Shown here: one piece after another, positions 16,110 through 23,960 of the stretch
How the letters are laid out: each line of letters opens with the position of its first letter
Position numbering within the stretch: position 1 is the stretch's first letter
Assembly: GCF_015169395.1 (NCBI RefSeq)
Contig: NZ_CP063458.1
Coordinates: 4,154,001-4,218,000, forward strand
Direction of reading: 5' to 3'
From: Humisphaera borealis
GTDB taxonomy: Bacteria > Planctomycetota > Phycisphaerae > Tepidisphaerales > Tepidisphaeraceae
Length of the DNA: 64,000 nt
The notes under the pieces: generated by a model
The model's database searches: none
What the model was told of the DNA's origin: nothing
The model's input: only the letters and a program-made list of their open reading frames with translations
Made by a program: the position numbers and the translations under genes

Positions 16110-16135
16110 GTAGGGTCCGCCAAGGCGGACCCTAC
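16110..16135. repeat. 12-bp perfect palindrome between sulfatase and ligase genes
   Basis: GTAGGGTCCGCC (16110-16121), a 2-nt gap, then its exact reverse complement (16124-16135). It sits one base beyond the sulfatase stop and may act as a transcript end or REP-like element. No T-run follows on the minus strand. Confidence 0.7.
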
Positions 16136-16136
16136 A

Positions 16137-17501
16137 TTAACCTTTGATTCCCTTCAGATCGTCCGGCAACTTGGTGAGGTCGTCTTTGCGCAGGTCGTCC
16201 AGCATCGACCGCATCGCCTTGACTCTGTCCGGCTCGGTTTCGGCCAGGTCCTTTTCCTCGGCGATGTCCACCGCGACGTGGAACAGCTCAGATTTGGCAC
16301 CGCGGGCGATCAGCTTCCATCCATCGTGCAGCACCACCTGCCCGCCGCCTAGGGGGATGTAGATTGGCCGGGGGTCGAGCGTGTCGGTCTTGCCGCTGAT
16401 CACCGGCCAGACGTCGCGGCCATCGAACTTAGGCGTTTCCTTCGGCTGCCAGCCGGCGAGTTTCGTCAGCGTCGGCATCCAGTCGGCCGCATGCATGAAC
16501 GCCGACACCTTGCGCGGCTGGAGCGTTCCCGGCCAGTTGGCAAACGCGCAGACGCGGATGCCGCCGTCGTACAACTGTGCCTTTTGCCCGCGCAGGGGCA
16601 GGTTGCTGCTAAGCGCTGGTGTCGGCGGGACCTGGCTCACGTACGCATTTCCGCCGGAATGAAGTCCGCCGTTGTCGCTGGTAAACACGATGAGCGTGTT
16701 CTTGCGCTGGCCGGTGCGCTCCAGCGCGGCGACGAGATCGCCGACCTTGGTGTCCATCTGCGTCACGAACGCGCCGAAACGCTGGAGCGATTCGTTCTTC
16801 TTCGGGTCGTCGCTGAACCGGGCACCTTCATAGAGCTTCTTATACTCCGGCGGCGTATCAACCGGGATGTGCACCGCCTGGAAGGGCACGTACACCAGCC
16901 AGGGTCCCTTGGCCGATTCGATCCATTTCACGGCCTGGGCGGTAACGAGCTCGGTCGCGTTGCCTTCTTCGTCGATCCGCTGCCCGTTGCGATGCCAGGT
17001 CTTTTCGTACTCCCCTTTGCGGTAACCGTGGGTCCAGGGATCGACCGCGCCCGAGAAGCTGCCGTAGCTCTGGTCGAACCCGTAGTGATTGGGGCCCCAT
17101 TCCTCCCGCGAGCCCAGGTGCCATTTGCCGGACAGGTGCGTGCTGTAACCGGCCTCCTTCAACGCCGAGGCCAATGTCATCGTGCCGCGCGGGAATACCC
17201 GGAGGTTCGACGGCTGCAACGCGTGCGGCCCGAACCGGCTCGTCCAACGACCGCTGAGCAGTGCGGTACGGGTCGGCGTGCAGACCGGCTGGACGTAGTG
17301 CCGATCGAGTTCCACGCCGGTCTTGACGAGTCCGTCGATGACCGGCGTGCGGAACTTCCCGCCGTGGTAGCCCACGTCGGCCCAGCCCAGATCGTCGGCG
17401 ACGATAAGAAGAATGTTGGGTTTGGCGTCGGCGGCGGGAAGCGCCGAGGAAGCGAGGGTCAAGAAGAACAGCAGGAGGAAGGTAGCGCGCGCTGGGATCA
17501 T
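16137..17501 (-). CDS. Secreted sulfatase (arylsulfatase family)
   Basis: A 454-residue formylglycine-dependent sulfatase. Seen: signal peptide MIPARATFLLLFFLTLASSA, metal-binding NILLIVADDLGWADVGYHGG, sulfatase signature CTPTRTALLSGRW with the Cys at residue 74 that is converted to formylglycine, SGKWHLGS, and FTSDNGGLHSGG with the second metal site. The enzyme should remove sulfate from polysaccharides or other esters in the periplasm or outside. No maturation enzyme is nearby. Sulfatases are greatly expanded in planctomycetes. The start is the first ATG before the signal peptide. Confidence 0.95.
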   Translation of the reverse strand: MIPARATFLLLFFLTLASSALPAADAKPNILLIVADDLGWADVGYHGGKFRTPVIDGLVKTGVELDRHYVQPVCTPTRTALLSGRWTSRFGPHALQPSNLRVFPRGTMTLASALKEAGYSTHLSGKWHLGSREEWGPNHYGFDQSYGSFSGAVDPWTHGYRKGEYEKTWHRNGQRIDEEGNATELVTAQAVKWIESAKGPWLVYVPFQAVHIPVDTPPEYKKLYEGARFSDDPKKNESLQRFGAFVTQMDTKVGDLVAALERTGQRKNTLIVFTSDNGGLHSGGNAYVSQVPPTPALSSNLPLRGQKAQLYDGGIRVCAFANWPGTLQPRKVSAFMHAADWMPTLTKLAGWQPKETPKFDGRDVWPVISGKTDTLDPRPIYIPLGGGQVVLHDGWKLIARGAKSELFHVAVDIAEEKDLAETEPDRVKAMRSMLDDLRKDDLTKLPDDLKGIKG

Positions 17502-17785
17502 CCCAGTGATAGCCGGCCCAGACGGTAAATGTTGCCGTGGTGAATGGTCAACACGTGGGAACGTAAGGCTCGCCCCTTAATCTCGCGCTCGTTCTCTGCT
17601 ATCGATTCCATATCGCAATGCTCTCGTATTAGAGGCCAAAGCACAAAACTGCTCGAACATCGGCCCTGATAATGCCGGAGGTCAAAAAACCGCACGTCGG
17701 TCCCTCGTGGTCCCATCGTGGCATCGGTTGAAAAGGTTCGGCAAGCGTTTTTGCACTGCGATTCACGTTCAAAGGGAGAAGAGAA

Positions 17786-19447
17786 ATGTCGATTCGGATT
17801 CAGCGTCTCGCTGCTGCGGCCGCGGTGGGTATTGGCCTCTCACTGTCCGCCGGCACCGCGCTGGGGCAGAACAAGGGGCCCAGCACCGGCTCTACCCCTT
17901 ATGCGGTCCCGGTAGCTCCGAATGTCAGAACCTATTCGATCGCGACGGTCGATAACGTCTCTAGCGCCGACGACACCTTCAACAAGATCGGCGGCGGCAC
18001 CTACGGCATGGTCGGGGTCCCCGACGGCCTGGGCGCGTTCGACAACGGCGACCGGACGTTCACGGTCCTTATGAATCACGAAATCGGGGCCACGTCCGGC
18101 GTGGTTCGCGACCACGGTACGAATGGCTCATTCGTGTCGCGATGGATCATCAACAAGGACACCCTTGCCGTCGTCGGGGCCAAGGACCTGATCCAGAACC
18201 TGAATCTTTGGAACGGAACCGGCTACACCACCTTCAATACGTCGAACCCCTTGGCGTCGGGCGCTGGCATCGGCCGACTCTGCTCGGCGGATCTGGCTCC
18301 GGTCACCGCGTTCTCCAACGGCGCGGTGGGTACGCCCGCCCGCCTGTTCCTCAGCGGCGAAGAGACCGGCGCCGAAGGCCGCGTTTTTGCCCACATTGCG
18401 TCCGGTGCCAACGCCGGTAGCAGCTATGAGCTTCCGCGACTCGGAAAATTCTCCTGGGAGAATGCCGTCGCCAGCCCTTTCCAGCAGAACAAGACCGTCG
18501 TCATCGGCACTGACGACTCCACGCCCGGTCAGGTTTACGTCTACGTGGGCAACAAGACCGGTACGGGCACCGAGGTCGATAAGGCGGGTCTGACCAATGG
18601 CGCACTCTACGGGATCAAGATCCCCAGCGCCCCGCTGGAAGACACGGCCGCGAACGCTGCCCGCAACGCAACGCCATTCGGCATCGGCAAGGGTGGATCG
18701 ACCGCGTTCAGCTTGCAGATCAAGAACACAACCGGCGATGTCTCCGGCCTGACCGGCGCGCAGATTCAGGCCGACAGCGCTGCCAATGCGATCACCGAGT
18801 TCCTCCGCCCCGAAGACGGCGCGTGGGACACCAAGAACGCCAATCGCTTCTATTTCGTCACGACCGACCGCTATGACCAGGTCAAAGATGGCACCGGCAG
18901 CCAGATTGGCCGCAGCAGGCTCTGGGCGCTCGACTTCACCGACATCACCAACCCGACCTCGGGCGGCCAGATCAAGCTTCTGCTGGACGGAAGCGAATCG
19001 CTCGCCAACGGCGGGTTGAACATGATGGACAACATCGGCGTGGACAAGGACGGCAACGTCATCATCGTCGAAGACGTCGGCGGCAACGCCCACAACGGCA
19101 AGATTGCCCGCTACAACCCCACCACTGGTAACGTCGAGATCCTTGCCAAACACGATACCGCGCGTTTCGGCGACATCGGCACCGGTGCCACGGCACCATT
19201 CTCCAACGACGAAGAGTTTTCGGGCGTCATCGATGTCACCGACATCATGTCGGACAGCCTGCTCAGGAACGGGCTTAGCGACGAACGCTGGTACCTGTTT
19301 GACGATCAAGCCCACTATGGAGCAGGAACAACCGCCCAGGTTGAAGGTGGCCAGCTTCTGATCATGGCCGTTCCCGAGCCCGGCACGCTTTGCTTCGTCG
19401 GTGGCATGATCGGCATGGCCACCCTTCGTCGCCGGCGCCGTCGCTGA
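17786..19447 (+). CDS. PEP-CTERM protein, PhoX/DUF839-like
   Basis: A 553-residue exported protein. Seen: signal peptide (LAAAAAVGIGLSLSAGTALGQ), a long beta-propeller-like body with FTVLMNHEIGATSGVVRDHG, NRFYFVTTDRYDQV, IVEDVGGNAHNGKIARYNP and NDEEFSGVIDVTDI, a pattern similar to DUF839/PhoX alkaline phosphatases. The C-terminus VPEPGTLCFVGGMIGMATLRRRRRR is a PEP-CTERM sorting tag, so it is probably processed by an exosortase and held at the surface or matrix. AGGGAGAAG precedes the ATG. Phosphatase activity is an inference only. The next gene also ends in a PEP-CTERM tag, so the pair may act together outside the cell. Confidence 0.88.
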   Translation: MSIRIQRLAAAAAVGIGLSLSAGTALGQNKGPSTGSTPYAVPVAPNVRTYSIATVDNVSSADDTFNKIGGGTYGMVGVPDGLGAFDNGDRTFTVLMNHEIGATSGVVRDHGTNGSFVSRWIINKDTLAVVGAKDLIQNLNLWNGTGYTTFNTSNPLASGAGIGRLCSADLAPVTAFSNGAVGTPARLFLSGEETGAEGRVFAHIASGANAGSSYELPRLGKFSWENAVASPFQQNKTVVIGTDDSTPGQVYVYVGNKTGTGTEVDKAGLTNGALYGIKIPSAPLEDTAANAARNATPFGIGKGGSTAFSLQIKNTTGDVSGLTGAQIQADSAANAITEFLRPEDGAWDTKNANRFYFVTTDRYDQVKDGTGSQIGRSRLWALDFTDITNPTSGGQIKLLLDGSESLANGGLNMMDNIGVDKDGNVIIVEDVGGNAHNGKIARYNPTTGNVEILAKHDTARFGDIGTGATAPFSNDEEFSGVIDVTDIMSDSLLRNGLSDERWYLFDDQAHYGAGTTAQVEGGQLLIMAVPEPGTLCFVGGMIGMATLRRRRRR

Positions 19448-19565
19448 ACCACATCAGTACTGTTGTCACCCGATGCCGGCCGACCTGGTTCACCTGGGCG
19501 GCCGGCATCGGTTTGTTATTGCTGACGCGCCTCTGTGGCGCAACAATCTTCGTACGTCGGGAGAG

Positions 19566-20111
19566 ATGATGACATCCCTGCACCGAATCCTAGCGATCAT
19601 GGCCGTCCTGTGTCTGGCACCTGACGCCGAACCCTGCTCGATACCCCACACGCCGAATGGGCCCTGTGGCTCGTCAACGCTGCAGTGCCACTGCTCGAAA
19701 TTCTCCGTTCAGGCCCCCAGCGCCTTGCAGATGGGCGCAGGTCAGTCCGGTATCGTGGATGTGACCATCCAGAACTTTCGTTTCACCTCGGCGTCGGTGG
19801 TTATTGAGCCTGGCACCACGGTTCGATGGACCAACCTTGATTCGATCGAGCACACCACGACCAGTCAGACCGGCCCGGGAACACTGGTCCCCAGCGGGAT
19901 TTGGAACTCCGGTGCGATGCTGTTGAACGATGTCTTCTCATTTACGTTCAACAATCCTGGTACCTTCTCCTACTATTGCCAACCTCACGGCAGCGGTATG
20001 CAGGGGCTCATCACCGTCATTCCGGAGCCTGCGTCGGTCGCCGCGGCAATGTTGCTGGGTGCCGTGTTGATCGCTCGTCGCCGAGGCGGGCTGATGATGC
20101 GCCTCGGGTAG
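19566..20111 (+). CDS. PEP-CTERM cupredoxin (plastocyanin-like)
   Basis: A protein of about 181 residues: signal peptide (SLHRILAIMAVLCLAPDA), a Cys-rich linker (PCSIPHTPNGPCGSSTLQCH), then a cupredoxin domain. Ligand candidates are His in DSIEHTTTS and Cys, His, Met in YYCQPHGSGMQG, which fits a type 1 blue copper site. The C-terminus VIPEPASVAAAMLLGAVLIARRR is a PEP-CTERM tag. The ATG at 19566 follows GGGAGAG; a second ATG is one codon later. The domain resembles plastocyanin/azurin electron carriers. Anchoring such a protein through an exosortase tag, next to a PhoX-like PEP-CTERM protein, is notable. The redox partner is unknown. Confidence 0.88.
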   Translation: MMTSLHRILAIMAVLCLAPDAEPCSIPHTPNGPCGSSTLQCHCSKFSVQAPSALQMGAGQSGIVDVTIQNFRFTSASVVIEPGTTVRWTNLDSIEHTTTSQTGPGTLVPSGIWNSGAMLLNDVFSFTFNNPGTFSYYCQPHGSGMQGLITVIPEPASVAAAMLLGAVLIARRRGGLMMRLG

Positions 20112-20174
20112 GACCAAAACGGCCTCAAGTCTCCTTGGGCTGCAGCCGACACGCGATTGCAAAGGCCGAATTTA

Positions 20175-20211
20175 AACGACGGTGGACTGCTTACCGCAGT
20201 CCACCGTCGTT
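20175..20211. terminator. Bidirectional terminator-like hairpin between cupredoxin gene and nuoB
   Basis: A perfect 16-bp stem (AACGACGGTGGACTGC with its complement) and a 5-nt loop, lying between two convergent genes. On the minus strand it is followed by TTTAAA; on the plus strand the T-run is poor. Confidence 0.75.
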
Positions 20212-20253
20212 CGATTCTGGGGTACTTCGCGGCCTCAACGACGCGCCGCAGTC

Positions 20254-20826
20254 CTACACCGAAAGCGGCCGGCCACCGATGGTGATCGGGATTCCCGCAG
20301 GCTGCGGCGTGGGGACGTAGCTGGGCTCGACTGCCAGTTGCAGGGGCCGACGCGGGCCCTTGGGCAGGCCGTCTTCGTCGATGATCCTCTGAATCGCCAT
20401 TATGCCTTCAATCAGCGTCTCCGGGCGAGGCGGACAGCCGGGCACGTAAACGTCCACCGGCATGAACTGATCGATGCCCTGGACGGTGGAGTAGGTATCG
20501 AACACGCCGCCGGTGCTGGCACAGGCACCCATGCTGATAACCCACTTGGGCTCGGTCATCTGCTGGTAGATGTGCTGAAGGACGGGCATCATCTTCACGG
20601 TCACCCGGCCGGCGACGATCATGAGGTCGCTCTGGCGGGGGCTGAAGCGCATGGCTTCGGCACCGAACCGGGCCAGGTCGTAGCGGCTGGAGGCGGTCGC
20701 CATCAGCTCGATGCCGCAACAAGCCGTCGCAAAGGGCATGGGCCAAAGCGAGCTTCGGCGTGCCCAGTTGACGACCTTCTTGAGCTGGGTGGTCAGGACG
20801 TTGTCGGGGAGGGTTTGCGTATCCAT
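20254..20826 (-). CDS. nuoB: NADH-quinone oxidoreductase subunit B
   Basis: The complex I subunit carrying iron-sulfur cluster N2, on the cytoplasmic arm next to the quinone site. Seen: 190 residues with the Cys pair in [20 protein letters not shown], the third in [16 protein letters not shown] and the fourth in [15 protein letters not shown], all N2 ligands present. The start is ATG at 20826 with no better alternative. No other nuo gene adjoins it. nuoC is in this window about 37 kb away and is also alone, so complex I genes are dispersed in this genome. Confidence 0.96.
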   Translation of the reverse strand: MDTQTLPDNVLTTQLKKVVNWARRSSLWPMPFATACCGIELMATASSRYDLARFGAEAMRFSPRQSDLMIVAGRVTVKMMPVLQHIYQQMTEPKWVISMGACASTGGVFDTYSTVQGIDQFMPVDVYVPGCPPRPETLIEGIMAIQRIIDEDGLPKGPRRPLQLAVEPSYVPTPQPAGIPITIGGRPLSV

Positions 20827-20952
20827 GGTGATGCTCGTTCGCAGGTCCGCAGGGATAATAGTGGCTCGGCAGGCATGCGACCAGAGGCGAAGGTTTCAAT
20901 TTGCGAGAGCAATCGGCCACAAAGGCTAAGATGCCCGACGCGTGATACGGCT

Positions 20953-21447
20953 ATGCGACTTGCGACGATCTACATTTCGGCAGCCCTCGCCTCCGTCTTC
21001 TGGTCGGGGGGTTGCGTTCAGCAAGGGGCGTCCAGTAGGCCACCGATATCGGGGAGTTTCGCAGCAAAACGCGAGTACGAGAGCACGCTGCTGATTACCT
21101 ACCTCAATGCCCATGGACATCGAACTCCACCCATGTACGTCCTAAACGGAGTCGAATTGGGTGTGAGCGACGAAGGCTTTTCTTCCCTGCTCAAAGAGTT
21201 GTCGAAACACCCGGAGAGGTCGGTCCTGAACGACGTCACACCAACAGGCATTCCCATGGTGGACGATGGTGGAGGGTTTTTCCAACGTCCGCCGTATCTC
21301 GCGCGATGGAAGGAGTTGGAACATGTGCTGGCGCAGCGTCGCATGACTTTTGAGAGGGAGGGGCGACAACAATTCCCGCCAGTGCCCGGACAGCCCAAAT
21401 TTCCCGAGGAGTATGGGGTACTGCCCGGTGCTAATGAGAAGCCGTAG
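20953..21447 (+). CDS. Small hypothetical lipoprotein
   Basis: A 164-residue protein with the lipoprotein signal MRLATIYISAALASVFWSGGC. The mature part has no recognised domain; it includes LLITYLNAHGHRTPPMYV and a C-terminal charged part rich in Pro. The start is chosen at the ATG directly before the signal peptide; the frame upstream overlaps nuoB antisense and is not credible. It is divergent from nuoB, with 126 bp between the starts. Confidence 0.65.
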   Translation: MRLATIYISAALASVFWSGGCVQQGASSRPPISGSFAAKREYESTLLITYLNAHGHRTPPMYVLNGVELGVSDEGFSSLLKELSKHPERSVLNDVTPTGIPMVDDGGGFFQRPPYLARWKELEHVLAQRRMTFEREGRQQFPPVPGQPKFPEEYGVLPGANEKP

Positions 21448-21660
21448 GAATGAAATCGCGATGTCCGATCCCGGTAAGTAGGGCGGGCACTGCCCGCCGA
21501 AGAAGGTATCGCCAAGCGAAGGCGTGTCATGTTGGTGGATGCGGGGATGTTACGACCGGTCTTTCCCTCCCTTTAGAAACGAACGGGGCCGCGGCGAAAA
21601 TGGTTCGCCGCAGCCCGTGCTTGTGATGGACGTTGAGTTGAGAGATTCGTCGACGGGGTA

Positions 21661-22119
21661 TTAGTACCGGTCGCCGCGATCGCGGCCGCCGCCACCACCA
21701 CCGCCGCGGCCACCGAAGCCGCCGCGGCCACCGCCACCGCCACCGCCGCCGTAGCCACCACCACCGCCACCACCACCGTAGCCGCCGCGACCACCGCCGC
21801 CGCCGCCGCCACCGTAGCCGCCTCGGCCACCACCACCGCCACCGAACCCGCCGCGACCACCGCCGCCTTCTTCCTTCGGGCGGGCGATATTGACAGTGAG
21901 GGCTCGGCCGTTGTGCTGCTGCCCGTTGAGGGCGGCAATCGCGGCTTCGGCCTCGTTGTCATCGGCCATCTCGACGAAACCGAAGCCTTTGCTTCGGCCC
22001 GACTCACGGTCATTAATGACCTGAGCGGAAAGGACCTGACCATGCGCGGCAAACATCGCTTCGAGCTCCGAGCTATCGACTTGGTAGCTCAGGTTCCCGA
22101 CATACAACTTCTTAGCCAT
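21661..22119 (-). CDS. Glycine-rich RNA-binding protein (RRM)
   Basis: A 152-residue protein: one RNA recognition motif with RNP2 (KLYVGNLSYQV) and RNP1 (GRSKGFGFVEM), then a long Gly-rich tail of GGGGRGG/GGYGG type. Bacterial RRM proteins of this kind bind RNA as chaperones and are often cold-induced. GGAG precedes the ATG. The tail is a low-complexity region and may vary in length between strains. The open frames antisense to it are artefacts of this composition. Confidence 0.93.
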   Translation of the reverse strand: MAKKLYVGNLSYQVDSSELEAMFAAHGQVLSAQVINDRESGRSKGFGFVEMADDNEAEAAIAALNGQQHNGRALTVNIARPKEEGGGGRGGFGGGGGGRGGYGGGGGGGGRGGYGGGGGGGGYGGGGGGGGRGGFGGRGGGGGGGRDRGDRY

Positions 22120-22411
22120 TTGATCTCCTGGAAATGGCTAGACTCCGGCCCTGAAAAAGGAATGGTTCTTTCCGGACCGATCGAAAGAGGTTGACCTGCA
22201 ACCGATGCGGGGAGAAGTGCAGAAGGCTGCAAATGCAGCTTCGGGAGGCACCCCGTGTGCGAACTGGACGGAGGAATGAGCGAACACTCGAGCTTTCCTG
22301 AGGCCTATCGACGAAACCCGCCACCTACTGTTTTTATAACCCGGGGTTAAGGAAATGCAATTGGAATCTGGCGGATTTGTGCGGGGCTTGAGGAGGCGGT
22401 AGGAGGGAGAT
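22120..22411. other. Non-coding stretch upstream of the RRM gene
   Basis: About 290 bases without a credible gene, serving as the 5' region of the RRM gene on the minus strand. Contains the palindrome TAACCCCGGGTTA-like core near 22337-22350 (AACCCGGGGTT). No cold-shock box was recognised. Confidence 0.4.
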
Positions 22412-22663
22412 CACCACGGAGGCACGGAGACACGGAGGGCAACTGGTGGAGTGCGGGCCTTCTTCTGTGCGGACGGACATTCTTGCTGTCACTTGGGTCC
22501 AACGCGGGTCCTTGCACTGAAGGGCGTCTCTTTTGGACCGCTATGGCAAACGAAAGGAAGCACCTTGGGCAACTTGAGCGCCGGCTTTAGACCCGAGAGA
22601 CAGACATCATTCCTCCAGACCAGAGCTCGCACTTAACCAGTTGCCCTCCGTGTCTCCGTGCCT
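22412..22663. repeat. MITE-like element with long inverted ends, right arm split by IS110
   Basis: The left arm 22412-22447 is complementary to 22636-22663 plus the bases 23933-23940 that lie on the other side of the IS110 insertion. Together these give a perfect inverted repeat of about 36 bp. The interior (about 190 bp) has no gene. The arms consist of 8-bp units (CACGGAGG, CACGGAGA), like the repeats at 14331-14526. The continuation of the right arm across the insertion fixes the IS boundaries. Confidence 0.8.
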
Positions 22664-22699
22664 TGTATGTTGGATTCCGTTCCGCCTGATGGTTCAATG

Positions 22700-22900
22700 C
22701 CGCATGCCGCTTCGCGGGCTTCGAAGCGTAGCGAGAAGCCCGCGAAGCGGCGGCGGACGACAGATCGTTCGTGCCCAGACGCCGTCATGGACGTCGTCAC
22801 GGAGCCTGATCGTCGTTCGTCGCGTGCGACTAACCCGAACAGCCGACTGAACCCGTCGCCCCGGCGACGGAGTTCGCATTCGCAAGGCAGGGAAGCCACC
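22700..22900 (+). ncRNA. Putative IS110 bridge RNA
   Basis: Seen, in order: a 5' hairpin (22707-22722 with 22735-22750, 16 bp), then a target-binding loop. Its outer stem 22751-22766 pairs with 22808-22822 (15 bp, one bulged A, two G:U); its inner hairpin is 22778-22785 with 22791-22798. The 5' internal loop holds CGTGCC (22770-22775), identical to the target left of the core. The 3' loop holds ACGGAG (22799-22804), complementary to CTCCGT right of and including the core. Downstream, ACAGCCG (22839-22845) equals the element's right end (23924-23930), as a left donor guide should. The second donor guide is only suggested (CAAG, 22883-22886). The topology equals that published for IS621-type bridge RNAs. 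Confidence 0.75.
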
Positions 22901-23893
22901 ATGCAGCACGAAGCCAACAGCAACGCCGTTCCGTCCGCCGCGGTGTCCGATGTCTCGTTGCCGGTCGCCGGCATCGACGTCGCCAAGGATCAGCTCGACG
23001 TCTTCATTGATGTCGTCGCCCAGCGGCTGCGAGTCAGCAACAACGACGAGGGGGTCGCACGCCTCGTCGCCACGCTGCGTCAGCACAAGGTTCGCCTGGT
23101 TGTCCTGGAGTCCACCGGCCGGTACCACCGCGCCGCGGCCGCCGCGTTGCTTCAGGCCGGCGTCAACGTCTCGGTCGTCAACCCCAAGAACGTCCGCGCC
23201 TTCGCCGTCGCCGACGGCAGGCTCGAGAAGACCGACGCGATCGACGCCCAGGTCATCGCCTCGTTCGGACGGGCGCTCAACCCGCGGATTACCGCCAAAA
23301 CGCCGGAGAAACAGACGGTTCTGGCCGACCTGGTCTCCCGGCGTCGCGGCCTGGTGCAGGTCCGGGTCGCCGAACGCAACCGCGGCCAGGGACAACTGCC
23401 CACGCTGGCGGCCACCCAGTCCACGAAGCTGCTGCGGCTGGTCAACCAGCAGATCGAGGATCTGGACCGCGCGATCGCCAAGCTGATCGAAGGCGACGAC
23501 GACTGGCACAATACGTCGAAGATCATCGACTCGGTGCCCGGCATCGGGCCCGAAACGGCTAACCAGCTGGTCTCCAGCCTGCCGGAGCTGGGTAAACTCA
23601 ACCGCCAGGAGATCGCCAAGCTCGTCGGCTTGGCGCCGCTCAACTGCGACTCGGGCACGCAACGCGGCCAGCGGCATATCCGCGGGGGGCGGGATCACGT
23701 TCGAAACTGCCTGTACATGGCGACGTTCAATGCCCGGCAACGCTGCGACAAGTTCCGGCGTTTCTTCGATGGTCTTGTCGGGCGTGGCAAGCATTACCAA
23801 GTCGCGATGACCGCCTGCATGCGTAAGCTGCTGGTCATCCTGAACGAGATGGTGAAGAACAAGACCCATTGGGACTCGAAGTTCGCGTCATAA
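22901..23893 (+). CDS. IS110-family transposase
   Basis: A 330-residue DEDD recombinase. The RuvC-like N-terminal domain has VAGIDVAKDQLDVFIDVV, LVVLESTGRYHRAAAAAL, VNPKNVRAFAVADG and KTDAIDAQVIASFGRA. The C-terminal transposase_20 domain has IIDSVPGIGPETANQLVSSL, LVGLAPLNCDSGTQRGQRHI and RGGRDHVRNCLYMATFNA, including the Ser region. The ATG follows GGCAGGGAAG. It is only distantly related to the other IS110-family transposase at 6.7 kb. The enzyme should excise the element as a circle and insert it using the bridge RNA encoded just upstream. Confidence 0.95.
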   Translation: MQHEANSNAVPSAAVSDVSLPVAGIDVAKDQLDVFIDVVAQRLRVSNNDEGVARLVATLRQHKVRLVVLESTGRYHRAAAAALLQAGVNVSVVNPKNVRAFAVADGRLEKTDAIDAQVIASFGRALNPRITAKTPEKQTVLADLVSRRRGLVQVRVAERNRGQGQLPTLAATQSTKLLRLVNQQIEDLDRAIAKLIEGDDDWHNTSKIIDSVPGIGPETANQLVSSLPELGKLNRQEIAKLVGLAPLNCDSGTQRGQRHIRGGRDHVRNCLYMATFNARQRCDKFRRFFDGLVGRGKHYQVAMTACMRKLLVILNEMVKNKTHWDSKFAS

Positions 23894-23960
23894 CTTTTCT
23901 GGAGCGTTCACTTGAAAAAGCACACAGCCGCTCCGTGGTGTCTTCTTCTTCCACCCCAGC

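Larger units (their letters stand above)
22664..23932 (+). mobile_element. IS110-family element with CT core, inserted in the MITE-like arm
   Basis: The host repeat reads CCGTGC-CT-CCGTGGTG when rejoined. At the left junction CCGTGC-CT runs into TGTATG. At the right junction CACACAGCCG runs into CT-CCGTGGTG (CT at 23931-23932). A duplicated CT core, absence of terminal inverted repeats, a long 5' and very short 3' non-coding region all fit the IS110 subgroup. Length about 1.27 kb. Confidence 0.88.

Noticed and set aside
21661-22052. Val/Ala-rich frames overlapping the RRM gene
   Set aside because: Other-frame translation of the Gly-codon tail of the RNA-binding protein.
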